A stretch of DNA of 64,000 nt, taken from positions 62,001 to 126,000 of the forward strand of contig NZ_JADCKL010000006.1 of the NCBI RefSeq assembly GCF_014982975.1, in the 5' to 3' direction. Positions 21,166 to 29,032 of this stretch are shown here, in pieces. Source of the stretch: Claveliimonas monacensis. GTDB taxonomy: Bacteria; Bacillota; Clostridia; Lachnospirales; Lachnospiraceae. The position numbers and the translations under genes were made by a program. Every line of letters begins with the position of its first letter. The stretch's first letter is position 1. The notes below the pieces were generated by a model that was given only the letters and a program-made list of their open reading frames with translations, made no database searches and was not told the origin of the DNA.

Positions 21166-22642
21166 AGTACCCCTCCAATATCATATTACAATTTTTTTCT
21201 GACATATCTTTGCTTTTCATTATTTTCCTTCCCATTTCCTGAATAATATTAATATCAGGAACTGGCATTGCATTAATTTCAGTTGAATTAACCTGTGTTG
21301 AGCCATTCAAAATCCGGTAATATTCATCATAAATCGTTGAATTAAACAGCACATACAAACCATACACCAGGCACTCAGACATATTTGTAAGTAGCCCATC
21401 AATAAAATTAATCTTATTTTGTGTACTTATCTTTGAATACTGCGGAAATTTTTTCGACAAATATACCCCACACTGCAGTCTTCTCGGTTCTTCCTTAGCT
21501 GTAAATCTCTTTACAAACAAATAGTTATGATTATCCTGCATTAAACCCTTCTGTTCTGTCACAACATATTCATGCTCCTTTTTAATAGGGAACTGAACTA
21601 CACCTTCTTTTATATGTTGTGAATAAAATAAAGGTATCGCTCCCTCTTCTGCATCGTCTCGTAAAATATCCCGATTTCTGAAATCAACAGTCAACCCTGT
21701 TTTCATTTTTAATCCTATGTCCGGAAGTGTTTTATCCCACTGATGCAGCTTTTGCAATACTGAAATTTCTTCTTCATTTGTAACCAAATATACATATAAT
21801 TCTTTTCCAGAAACAACAAGATTATATGGAACTACCAATGTGGTACACTGGTCAAAATCCTTATTTGTATGCGTAGACGTAATAGTAACATTATCTGGCT
21901 GCACCTTTGTCTTTTTAACTTTTACTATAATAGTTTCCTGTAAAACATTTTCTTTATCGAATACTTTATTTCTACTACCAAACAAATGTATATGAATGAG
22001 CTTTCCTTCTGACAGGAAATATTCTCTGAATCTCTTAAAATACGCTCCTGATGTCCATGATCTTGGAATTATATAAACCATTTCCCCATCATCTTTTAAA
22101 TTAAATAATCCCATTGATGCAAAAATGAAATACATATTAGGGGCTCCATAACAAACTGACGGCATTGCTGTCGCTTCCGGAGCATCCTTTGATATTTTCA
22201 TATACGGGGGATTTCCAATCACCATGTCATATTTTTCCGGATTCCAATTTCCACCTAACATATGATTAAAATCGAGATACTGACTGGTTATATAATTCTC
22301 AGTTATAATTTTTATATTTATTTTTTTACTTGAGCATTCCCGCATATAAAGAAGATTTTCCTGTAATAATGGTAATACATTCTCATCGTTCTCATAACAG
22401 GTTACAATAATCTCTTTAATATCCTCTATTTTATCTAAGCGTTCGATCATGGCACATGTTAAAATTCCAGATCCTGCACCAGCATCTAGCAACGTAACTG
22501 TAGTCTGTTGCGGTATAATAAACAATCCAGCCATATATCTAGCTGTTTCAATGCTCGTAAAGAACTGTCCGTATTTTTTTCGCTCTTTTTTGGGCATTTC
22601 TTCAATATATTGATTAGTTTTGTCTACAATTTGTTCTAACAT
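21158..22642 (-). CDS. Adenine-N6 DNA methyltransferase, BsuBI/PstI type
   Basis: A 494-residue methyltransferase that would protect the target of the adjacent endonuclease. The AdoMet motif is LLDAGAGSGILT (DAGAGSG at 53-59) and the catalytic motif is NPPY at 144-147, preceded by YGQFFTS near residue 24. The order is that of gamma-class enzymes. The C-terminal half holds target-recognition sequence. I chose ATG 22642 (AGGTGG 6 bases upstream) over a TTG at 22675 that would overlap the reverse transcriptase. The RT stop lies 25 bases before the chosen start, so co-transcription is near certain. Confidence 0.92.
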   Translation of the reverse strand: MLEQIVDKTNQYIEEMPKKERKKYGQFFTSIETARYMAGLFIIPQQTTVTLLDAGAGSGILTCAMIERLDKIEDIKEIIVTCYENDENVLPLLQENLLYMRECSSKKINIKIITENYITSQYLDFNHMLGGNWNPEKYDMVIGNPPYMKISKDAPEATAMPSVCYGAPNMYFIFASMGLFNLKDDGEMVYIIPRSWTSGAYFKRFREYFLSEGKLIHIHLFGSRNKVFDKENVLQETIIVKVKKTKVQPDNVTITSTHTNKDFDQCTTLVVPYNLVVSGKELYVYLVTNEEEISVLQKLHQWDKTLPDIGLKMKTGLTVDFRNRDILRDDAEEGAIPLFYSQHIKEGVVQFPIKKEHEYVVTEQKGLMQDNHNYLFVKRFTAKEEPRRLQCGVYLSKKFPQYSKISTQNKINFIDGLLTNMSECLVYGLYVLFNSTIYDEYYRILNGSTQVNSTEINAMPVPDINIIQEMGRKIMKSKDMSEKNCNMILEGYCG

Positions 22643-22667
22643 CAACTTCCACCTATCTATTTTATTT

Positions 22668-23654
22668 CTAAACAAAAGCTACGTCTTCACGCCTTTGAAC
22701 TTTTTTCCTTTTTCTCATGTTACGATAATAACGATTTCTCGCCAACAAGTTTAAATCATCTTTATATTTTTCTACAAATCTATAAATTTCTGGAAATATA
22801 TCAGGTTCTATTTGTCTGGCAGAAATAAGTAACCCTCTTAGCTTTTCAATCTCAATTATATCCTTATTCTTCAAGCAGGTTTTATACATTCCAATAATCT
22901 CATATCTTTTTTGATTTGGAACAAGCAATTTCCCTTTTTTTATTCCCACTCCTGTCACTTTCTTAAACGCGTTGTTTTGATAGTAATGATCTTTTTTCGC
23001 CTTTGCATGTAAACAATAACTATTCAAAAGTTCTTCAACATCTTTTCTCAATTGTTTTGATATACCAATATTCGATGAAAAAGTCATATCATCTACATAC
23101 AACGTAAACTCACATTTATATTTTCGTGCAATTTCATATATATTTTCAAACATATCACTATAAGACCAGTATACCACAAGTTGGCTCGTTGGACTTCCTG
23201 TAGGTAACGTTCCTCCACACATAACTAGATCTGTCATAATCCAAGCGATATCATCTGCCATTAAAAACTTTTCTTTAAACATACTGTATACATATTTTCT
23301 TTTTGCCGAATCATAAAATTGTGAAATATCCATTGTTTTCACATTATAATTTCTACAATGATTTCGGGCATTTGAAATATAACTATGTTTCTTTTTTCCA
23401 GATATTACCCACTCAGGTGTTTCTATCCTACTCATTAATTTACAAATTCTTTTTTGAATACTTTTTAATTCTTTTTCCGGGACCGTGAAATTTCGAGTTC
23501 CAGTACCATTAGGTTTTGGTTCCGAAAAATGATTATATTTGTATGTATGATTTTGCTTAAAATATTTTTCATCCAGCTTCAGTACTCTGGCCAACTTTCT
23601 TCTGTTTCTCATTCTATATAATGGACTAAATTCTATAGAGTATGTTTTACTCAT
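22668..23654 (-). CDS. Retron-type reverse transcriptase
   Basis: A 328-residue reverse transcriptase with every retron hallmark that can be seen by eye: NAxxH as NARNH at 95-99, the first catalytic aspartate in KTMDISQFYDS (D109), the PTGSPTSQ block at 151-158, YVDD at 186-189 followed by MTFS, and VTG at 233-235. There is no extra N- or C-terminal enzymatic domain. In retrons such enzymes copy part of their own upstream RNA into msDNA. The ATG overlaps the XRE stop (ATGAGTAA), so the two are coupled. A structured untranslated RNA lies 560 bases upstream at the head of the operon. Confidence 0.93.
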   Translation of the reverse strand: MSKTYSIEFSPLYRMRNRRKLARVLKLDEKYFKQNHTYKYNHFSEPKPNGTGTRNFTVPEKELKSIQKRICKLMSRIETPEWVISGKKKHSYISNARNHCRNYNVKTMDISQFYDSAKRKYVYSMFKEKFLMADDIAWIMTDLVMCGGTLPTGSPTSQLVVYWSYSDMFENIYEIARKYKCEFTLYVDDMTFSSNIGISKQLRKDVEELLNSYCLHAKAKKDHYYQNNAFKKVTGVGIKKGKLLVPNQKRYEIIGMYKTCLKNKDIIEIEKLRGLLISARQIEPDIFPEIYRFVEKYKDDLNLLARNRYYRNMRKRKKVQRREDVAFV

Positions 23655-23946
23655 CTTCAAATTCCCCTACCTTTTCCAATATTTTAAGCAATTTCATTCC
23701 GGCACGAGCAATTCTTTGTTTTTTATCATTTTTTATTTCTTCACCTTCTAAAGATTCCGCAAATAGCATTAATGTTGATTTTTTCATTTCAAACACTTTC
23801 GCATATTTGTCTAAAACCTCCATCGTAGGCTGTTTTTTCCCATTTTCCAATTCTGACACATAGCTCTGTGATAATTCCAGTTTTTTTGCTAATTCTGCTG
23901 ATTTATATCCATTAAATATTCTTAACAATCTTAATGCCTCACCCAT
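23647..23946 (-). CDS. XRE-family regulator of the retron/RM operon
   Basis: A 99-residue protein with a single helix-turn-helix (SAELAKKLELSQSYVSELENGKKQP) and a short charged C-terminal tail. The ATG at 23946 has GGAAGAGG 5 bases upstream; an earlier ATG at 23961 lacks a ribosome site. Size and position fit two models: a controller (C) protein of the restriction-modification genes, or a retron partner protein of the HTH class. The palindrome at 24485-24501, just upstream of the operon promoter, is its likely operator. It overlaps the RT start by 8 bases. Confidence 0.88.
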   Translation of the reverse strand: MGEALRLLRIFNGYKSAELAKKLELSQSYVSELENGKKQPTMEVLDKYAKVFEMKKSTLMLFAESLEGEEIKNDKKQRIARAGMKLLKILEKVGEFEDE

Positions 23947-23992
23947 TGTATCCTCTTCCATTTCTGTAAATAAAAAAATAGATTAGTTGGTA

Positions 23993-24151
23993 TTAAGAGT
24001 AGTTATCTAATAAATATTCGATAACTGTTTTGCATACATAGATAACAAACTTACCAGCCAATCTAGCAATTGTACTTTTATGTTTCTTAGAAAATGCAAC
24101 AACATTCTCAATACCGGATTTGAAAAACACTTTAACTTTTCTGCAAAACAT
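23993..24151 (-). CDS. 52-residue basic, partly hydrophobic peptide
   Basis: A small protein between the structured RNA and the XRE gene. I start it at ATG 24151 because AAGGAGG lies 8 bases upstream; the frame is open to 24193 without a good site. The first half is basic (MFCRKVKVFFKSG, AFSKKHKSTIARL). The second half is a hydrophobic or amphipathic helix (GKFVIYVCKTVIEYLL). It resembles no family I recognise. Small membrane-active peptides next to an XRE protein often act as toxins, so it could be the toxic partner of the retron, but this is inference. Confidence 0.65.
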   Translation of the reverse strand: MFCRKVKVFFKSGIENVVAFSKKHKSTIARLAGKFVIYVCKTVIEYLLDNYS

Positions 24152-24213
24152 ATCTTTTGCCTCCTTTCTCATCTTTGTAAACAAAGACGCCATCCAAGAA
24201 AGGAATTATGAAT

Positions 24214-24443
24214 AAGGTAGTTTTTCAAATCACTGACTAATCTATCATTAAAGCGTGTTCCATCCACACGCTTAAGACGTAACAACCTCGTATCACAGTA
24301 ACACATTTACTTGGCATCACTGTAGGTCATCTACTCTTCCTAGACCATTACGACATTGCCCGGGTTTAATTTAAGGTCGTCCAACCTTCCAAGCATTTCT
24401 GCTCACATTACATCTTCTGGATGGATATACCTTCGTTAAAGTA
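24214..24443 (-). ncRNA. Candidate msr-msd RNA of the retron
   Basis: About 230 untranslated bases lie between a consensus promoter and the 52-residue gene. AAGGTA near the 5' end (24428-24433) pairs with TACCTT near the 3' end (24214-24219), in the place expected for a1/a2. Enclosed hairpins are AGCA/TGCT (24392-24403), AAGGT/ACCTT (24373-24388), and a perfect 8-base stem with 7-base loop (24251-24273). A longer pairing CTTGG/CCAAG joins 24389-24393 with 24310-24314. Size, position and enclosure fit a retron RNA. The branching guanosine and msd borders cannot be fixed by eye. Confidence 0.6.
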
Positions 24444-24448
24444 GCTTT

Positions 24449-24477
24449 ATTATACCCAACTTCACATTTTATGTCAA
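24449..24477 (-). promoter_or_regulatory. Consensus promoter of the retron/RM operon
   Basis: On the minus strand TTGACA (24477-24472), exactly 17 bases, then TATAAT (24454-24449). Both boxes match the sigma-A consensus fully. Transcription would begin near 24442 and read the structured RNA, then all cargo genes. Confidence 0.9.
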
Positions 24478-24484
24478 GATATTT

Positions 24485-24501
24485 TATCGCTATTAGCGAT
24501 A
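24485..24501. promoter_or_regulatory. Palindromic operator candidate for the XRE regulator
   Basis: TATCGCTATTAGCGATA is a 17-base palindrome with 6-base perfect arms, 7 bases upstream of the -35 box. Its form is typical of XRE/Cro operators, and no U-run follows it on the minus strand, so it is not a terminator. Confidence 0.55.
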
Positions 24502-24508
24502 TTTACAT

Positions 24509-24880
24509 TTATTTATATATATCCTTTTCTACCATTTCTTCCGCAACACTCTTAATATTATTCATCCTCCGCACCCACTCCATCTGATCCTGCATCTTCA
24601 GTTCTTCTGTCACTCCCCACTGTTCAGCCATCTGCTCCACCAGCATCTCAACTTTTTCTCTGACCTCTTTATCAATTTGATTCAAATGCTCCGTCAGTTT
24701 CCCGGTCAGTACCAGATATTGATACCTGGCACTCCTGTGTTCCTTCAAAAACTGTTTTCGCATTATTCCATACTTCCCATATGTAGATTCTTCCTCATTG
24801 ATTTCCAGGTTTGGCAGATAATAATCTCCATGCAGTGTGTAGTTCAGTCCGTTCTTTTCATCATAAATCTGTTTCTTCAT
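24509..24880 (-). CDS. tnpV: TnpV-like transposon protein
   Basis: A 123-residue protein with the TnpV pattern GLNYTLHGDYYLPNLEINEEE followed by YGKYGIMRKQFLKEHR and LTGKLTEHLNQID. TnpV proteins are common accessory genes of clostridial mobilizable elements; their function is unknown. The ATG at 24880 (GGAG upstream) lies 4 bases after the relaxase stop. The frame is open to 24976 but that part overlaps the relaxase gene. The C-terminal half is charged and helical, possibly a coiled coil. Confidence 0.85.
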   Translation of the reverse strand: MKKQIYDEKNGLNYTLHGDYYLPNLEINEEESTYGKYGIMRKQFLKEHRSARYQYLVLTGKLTEHLNQIDKEVREKVEMLVEQMAEQWGVTEELKMQDQMEWVRRMNNIKSVAEEMVEKDIYK

Positions 24881-24884
24881 ATTC

Positions 24885-26300
24885 TTACAACTCCATTCCT
24901 CTGTACTTTGCTTTATTCTTCTTAATTTTTGCATTGTGTTCTTCACTTCGTTCTCTTGCCCATTGTATACGGTCACCTATTTTTTTCGGCATCTGCTCTT
25001 TCTGTTTTTTCGCTTCAAGTTCCGTCTGCATTCGGATATCGTCCTGCACCAGTCGTTCTACCATATCTTTCCCCAACATGCGTAAAAGTCGGTTATACCT
25101 GTCTGCAATTCCCTGCAGTATTTCTTTCTCACCAGACAATTTCTGATAATCTTTCTGAACTTCTGCCAGTTCCTTTTTTGTTTTTTCATGCTCTTGCTTT
25201 TTCTTCTGAAACTTACTTTTCCAACTATCTCTTTCTCTTGTGAGTTCTTTCACCTGTGCAGCCATCGCACCAATTTTATTCTTCATTTCAATGAACAAGG
25301 GTTTTATTTTCTTATCCCGATAAGTTACCGCACGTTCCAATGCTGTAGCTTCCGGCAAAAATGTTTTGATCATTCCATATTCTTTTATTTCCTTACTGAC
25401 ATTATCCATCACTGGTTGCAGGAATTCTCTTCTGTCCTCCAGTTTTTTCAATTCCGTTTCTGCTTTCTCCGCACGTTTTTCCGCTATCTCTTTATCTTTC
25501 TGGAACTGAATTTTTTCTTCTTCCAGTAGCTTAATATCTGCCCTTGCGTCCGCAATCTGAGAAGTCAGACCTTCATTCTCTGCTGTCAGATTTTCTTTTT
25601 CCTGTTCCAGTTCATGCACTTCCTTCTTACGTTCTTTCTTTTTGAAATTGTAAACATCCAGATGCTCTTCATGTGTACCTTTCTGCTCCCATTCAATTCC
25701 ATGCTGCATTGCAATTTCTGCCAGCACTTCTTTTTCATGATTTATCCACTGGTTCAGTTCTGTATCATGCTTATTTCCACCTTGAAATCCAAGACTTTTC
25801 AATGCCTGTTTCAGTGAAACTCTGGTATCCATTCCTTTTCCCTTCCAGTTGGTCACATAAGGAACAAAGTCAATATGCAGATGCGGAGTAGCTTCGTCCT
25901 GATGCAGATAGCAGCTAAATACCCGAAGTGTCGGATTCCGTTTCTGAAAGTCTTTCACATATTCGCCCAGTACCTTTACAGCCAGATTTCCTTCTGACGT
26001 TCCCACTGCCATATCCTCACAATTACCAATCTGGAATATCACTTCATGAAATAACTTCTCCTGTTTGCCCTGTCGGATTTTTTCATAATAATTTGCAATT
26101 TTCCGGTCCTTTCTTTTCCCGACATTATATCTCTCAACCGCATCGTCAAACAGTTCTTTATAAACTTCCTTCAGATTCTCATTCTTATAACAAATGTTCA
26201 GTTGTACTCTGTCCGGATCTACATTTTCTGCTACAAAATCCCGTCTGTTATGAGCCAGTGAACCAGCTCCGATCATGCCACTGATTGTTCGTTTCATCAT
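24885..26300 (-). CDS. mob: MobV/Pre-type relaxase
   Basis: A 471-residue plasmid mobilization/recombination enzyme. The metal-binding motif HQDEATPHLHIDFVPY (about residues 125-140) is the Mob/Pre signature HxDExTPHxH. The N-terminal nicking region is residues 1-30. After about residue 215 the protein is a long coiled coil rich in E, K and Q. It would nick oriT, probably in the hairpin-rich stretch just upstream (26345-26510). The ATG at 26300 follows GAGGTGAG; the frame extends to 26345 without a better start. It makes the element mobilizable by a helper conjugation system. Confidence 0.92.
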   Translation of the reverse strand: MMKRTISGMIGAGSLAHNRRDFVAENVDPDRVQLNICYKNENLKEVYKELFDDAVERYNVGKRKDRKIANYYEKIRQGKQEKLFHEVIFQIGNCEDMAVGTSEGNLAVKVLGEYVKDFQKRNPTLRVFSCYLHQDEATPHLHIDFVPYVTNWKGKGMDTRVSLKQALKSLGFQGGNKHDTELNQWINHEKEVLAEIAMQHGIEWEQKGTHEEHLDVYNFKKKERKKEVHELEQEKENLTAENEGLTSQIADARADIKLLEEEKIQFQKDKEIAEKRAEKAETELKKLEDRREFLQPVMDNVSKEIKEYGMIKTFLPEATALERAVTYRDKKIKPLFIEMKNKIGAMAAQVKELTRERDSWKSKFQKKKQEHEKTKKELAEVQKDYQKLSGEKEILQGIADRYNRLLRMLGKDMVERLVQDDIRMQTELEAKKQKEQMPKKIGDRIQWARERSEEHNAKIKKNKAKYRGMEL

Positions 26301-26344
26301 AAATTTTCTCACCTCTTTTCTGTTTGAGTGCCAGATATGGCACA

Positions 26345-26510
26345 TAATTTTTATTTACGCCAGACATGGCGATATTTAAGAAACTTTCGTCGGATACGGC
26401 GGTTTTGTTACTTTTGTCAAAAGTAACGCAAAGGCACTTTCGACAGCCGTACCGTCCATCAAAAGTCCCCTTGCGCCCTGCCGGGGGCATAACGTCCTTA
26501 TGGACGTCTG
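26345..26510. other. Candidate oriT region
   Basis: About 165 non-coding bases directly upstream of the relaxase hold a perfect inverted repeat GTTACTTTTG/CAAAAGTAAC (26407-26427), a GC-rich CCTTGCGCCCTGCCGGGGGC stretch (26469-26488), and ACGTCC/GGACGT (26492-26507). Inverted repeats beside a nick site upstream of a mob gene are usual for oriT. The nick position cannot be placed. Confidence 0.5.
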
Positions 26511-26543
26511 TTCTGCACCGACCGAAGTGGATCATGGATCTGT

Positions 26544-26774
26544 TTATTCTGGTATCCTCGCCTGCACATATTCCAAATCTCCACAATAAGGCGTTCCCAC
26601 CAGATACCATTCTCTTGCCAGATTCATCTCCATTCTGGTCTGTACCCATTCATCATCTACCAGCACTTCCAGTCCTTCTCCGCAGTGAAATCCTGTATCA
26701 ATCCATAGATCCGATGCTAATAATCCATACCTACCATTGCTGCTGTTATATCCTAATCTTCCCTGTTTCATCAT
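26544..26774 (-). CDS. DUF5348 family protein
   Basis: A 76-residue acidic protein starting MMKQGRLGYNSSNGRYGLLASDLWIDTGFHCGEG and ending WYLVGTPYCGDLEYVQARI, which I recognise as DUF5348, a small beta-rich family common in mobilizable elements of Firmicutes. GAAAGGAGCAGAAA precedes the two in-frame ATGs. It lies between the VapE-type gene and the oriT region. Its function is unknown. Confidence 0.82.
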   Translation of the reverse strand: MMKQGRLGYNSSNGRYGLLASDLWIDTGFHCGEGLEVLVDDEWVQTRMEMNLAREWYLVGTPYCGDLEYVQARIPE

Positions 26775-26888
26775 TTTCTGCTCCTTTCCAGTCTGTAAAC
26801 GGAATCTGTAAACGGAGTTCGAAAGATTTTAAAAGTTAACGTTTTAAGTTTTTTCTTCAAGTTCCGTTTACATCGTTTACAATAATCT

Positions 26889-28265
26889 TTACTCAAACGG
26901 TATTTCCAACTGTTTCGGTACTTCTACAAATCCGTCTTTATCTTTCTTCACCGACTCTTCCATCCGTTTCCATGACCGCTGTATTCCATATTCCTTTCCG
27001 AACCGATGTGTACCATGTGGTTTCCAGCCTACAATCGCATTGTTCATAATATTGGCAATTTCTTTACCTTCCCACTGTTTCATTTCTCCGGTTCGATGTA
27101 GCGCTTCATCGAACAGAATTCTTGTACATACATAATCGTCATCGTAGTCATCAAGAAATGCCTGTATGATTCCGGCATTGGTATCTTCCGGCATAAATTC
27201 TTTCTGCAGACGCTTTGCCTCTTCCTCAATTTCCTTTGTAAATCCTAAGAACACATTTCCCTGTCGATACAGTACCATTGCCTCTGCCCAAGCCTGTTCG
27301 ATATAGGCTTTGCTCTCTGCCTCATTGTCCAGAATATGAACTTCTGCTTTCGACATATCTGTCATCACCGGAGCAAATCGTCTGTTTCCGGTTCTGTCCA
27401 GAGGAAGAAAATTCAGATCATTTGAAGTACCGCAAAATACACACTGTCTCGGTCTGTCTTCCGGGTGAACTTCATAAGGTACCTTGTAGGTTTCTTTCTG
27501 TCTGCTCAGAAACGATTTTATCTGTTCAATATTCTTTGCTGTGACAGTTGCCTTCATTTCTCCCATTTCAATAATCCAGTGGTTCTGCAGTTTTCTGTAA
27601 ATGTTTTCATCATCCAGATGATCCAGATTGTCACTGAACCATTCTTCTTTTATCGCCAGATATTTGAAAAATGTAGACTTTCCGGCTCCCTGACTTCCAA
27701 CCAGACACAGCATAATGTCATATTTTATTCCCGGTTCATAAATTCTCGAAATCGCTGCCACCATGTGCATTTTCATTACTCCGACTGTGTAGTTGCTCTT
27801 TTCTGCTCCCAGGAAATGCGGAAGCATATTTTCTATTCTTGGAATTCCGTCCCAAACCAGGCTCTCCAGATAATCTCTGATTGGGTGATATTTATTTTCA
27901 TTGGAAACAATATCTACTCCCGCTTTGATCACACGCTCGCTTGTCAGTTCATAATTTTCTTCCAGATACATCTTCAAATTATTTTCATCAGTATCTGTAA
28001 CCGTAGGACTGTTATTTCTCCGTTCCCAGGGCACCTCTTTCACAATGTCCATTCTTCCGGAAAGCTCATTTCGTTTAATCGCTTTTTTCAGCACTGGATC
28101 TTTTTGTAATACGGTTACACAATTTCTGATTGTCTGCTTTGTTCTTCCTTTATCCGTATGCTCCAACATATCATTGACATCTTCTGTTGTAAGCATCTCC
28201 TCGTTCACAATATCTTCTAATTCCATTAAGGACTTCTCGCTGATATTCGTTAATTCTTTCTTCAA
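26889..28265 (-). CDS. VapE/VirE-type primase-helicase
   Basis: A superfamily-III-like ATPase of about 458 residues, with Walker A in VGSQGAGKSTFFKYL, Walker B-like HWIIEMGEM, and FCGTSNDLNFLPLDRTGNRRF near the sensor region, as in phage and island VapE proteins. Together with the CHC2 primase it forms a replication module for the excised element. The start is unsettled: a TTG at 28265 has GGGAGG 9 bases upstream, a TTG at 28274 is too close to it, and an ATG lies at 28226. All candidates overlap the primase gene by 55-104 bases. Confidence 0.88.
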   Translation of the reverse strand: MKKELTNISEKSLMELEDIVNEEMLTTEDVNDMLEHTDKGRTKQTIRNCVTVLQKDPVLKKAIKRNELSGRMDIVKEVPWERRNNSPTVTDTDENNLKMYLEENYELTSERVIKAGVDIVSNENKYHPIRDYLESLVWDGIPRIENMLPHFLGAEKSNYTVGVMKMHMVAAISRIYEPGIKYDIMLCLVGSQGAGKSTFFKYLAIKEEWFSDNLDHLDDENIYRKLQNHWIIEMGEMKATVTAKNIEQIKSFLSRQKETYKVPYEVHPEDRPRQCVFCGTSNDLNFLPLDRTGNRRFAPVMTDMSKAEVHILDNEAESKAYIEQAWAEAMVLYRQGNVFLGFTKEIEEEAKRLQKEFMPEDTNAGIIQAFLDDYDDDYVCTRILFDEALHRTGEMKQWEGKEIANIMNNAIVGWKPHGTHRFGKEYGIQRSWKRMEESVKKDKDGFVEVPKQLEIPFE

Positions 28266-28845
28266 TTTTTTCAACCTCCCTTCTCTTCATCTTGAAAAAC
28301 TCTACAATCTCTTCTCCTGTTCCAAACATCAGCACGTCCAGATAGTCATTTATCTTTCTTTCATTTGCCAATGCCTCCGTAAATAATTCGTGCCACTCTT
28401 CTTCTGGTTCTGGTCTGTAAAACTCTTTCCAAAACTGAATCCATTTCAGATATCTGATCAGCACGTCTGTTGCATGTTTCAACCACTGCTCCAATTTTTC
28501 TCTGATCATCACAACTTTAGGTTTCTTTGATATCAAAGTATTCCTGCTTTGGTGCGTCCTTTTGTATTTGTTTCTGTCTTCGACTTTTATATCCAGTCCA
28601 AAATCTTCTATCAGCTTTTTCGCAGCTTCATACTGTGATATTCCAAATAACCTTGCTGTAAAATCTATTGCATCACCACCCACTCCACATGCAAAGCAAT
28701 GATAGATTTTATCTGCCTTCATACTTGGGTGTCGGTCTTTATGAAACGGACAACATGCCATTCCATTTCCCTTTACTTTAATCCCGTAATGCTCCGCAGC
28801 CTGTCTCGCTGTCACACATCCTTTTACCTGTTCAAATAATGTCAC
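28171..28845 (-). CDS. CHC2 zinc-finger primase-like protein
   Basis: A 224-residue protein with a DnaG-type zinc finger: CCPFHKDRHPSMK and YHCFACGVGGDAIDFTARL at about residues 31-65. The catalytic TOPRIM domain of DnaG is absent. The C-terminal part is charged and helical. GTG start with GGAGG 5 bases upstream. Its end overlaps the VapE-type gene, so the pair are probably made together and prime replication of the element. Confidence 0.88.
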   Translation of the reverse strand: MTLFEQVKGCVTARQAAEHYGIKVKGNGMACCPFHKDRHPSMKADKIYHCFACGVGGDAIDFTARLFGISQYEAAKKLIEDFGLDIKVEDRNKYKRTHQSRNTLISKKPKVVMIREKLEQWLKHATDVLIRYLKWIQFWKEFYRPEPEEEWHELFTEALANERKINDYLDVLMFGTGEEIVEFFKMKRREVEKIEERINEYQREVLNGIRRYCERGDAYNRRCQ

Positions 28846-29032
28846 TTCTACCTCCTGCCCCTCCGGGCAAGTCTCTGATGAACAGATATTCGGGAATTGT
28901 TGTATCTTTCAATTCGTGATATACTGAATCTGCCAAGATGGTATATCAGTGAATCTGATTATCAGAGAACTTGCTCAGATATTTTGTCTGGGCTTTTTCT
29001 TTTTGTCTGTCAGTAGTCATAGCTTTTGCTCC

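Noticed and set aside
22668-23654. Reverse transcriptase of a group II intron or diversity-generating retroelement
   Set aside because: There is no maturase or HNH domain, no variable-region/template repeat pair or Avd-like gene nearby, and the NAxxH and VTG motifs point to retrons.
26248-26649. 133-codon minus-strand ORF across the oriT region
   Set aside because: It overlaps the DUF5348 gene and the relaxase start in other frames, lacks a ribosome site, and its protein has no domain-like composition. It is better read as non-coding oriT sequence.
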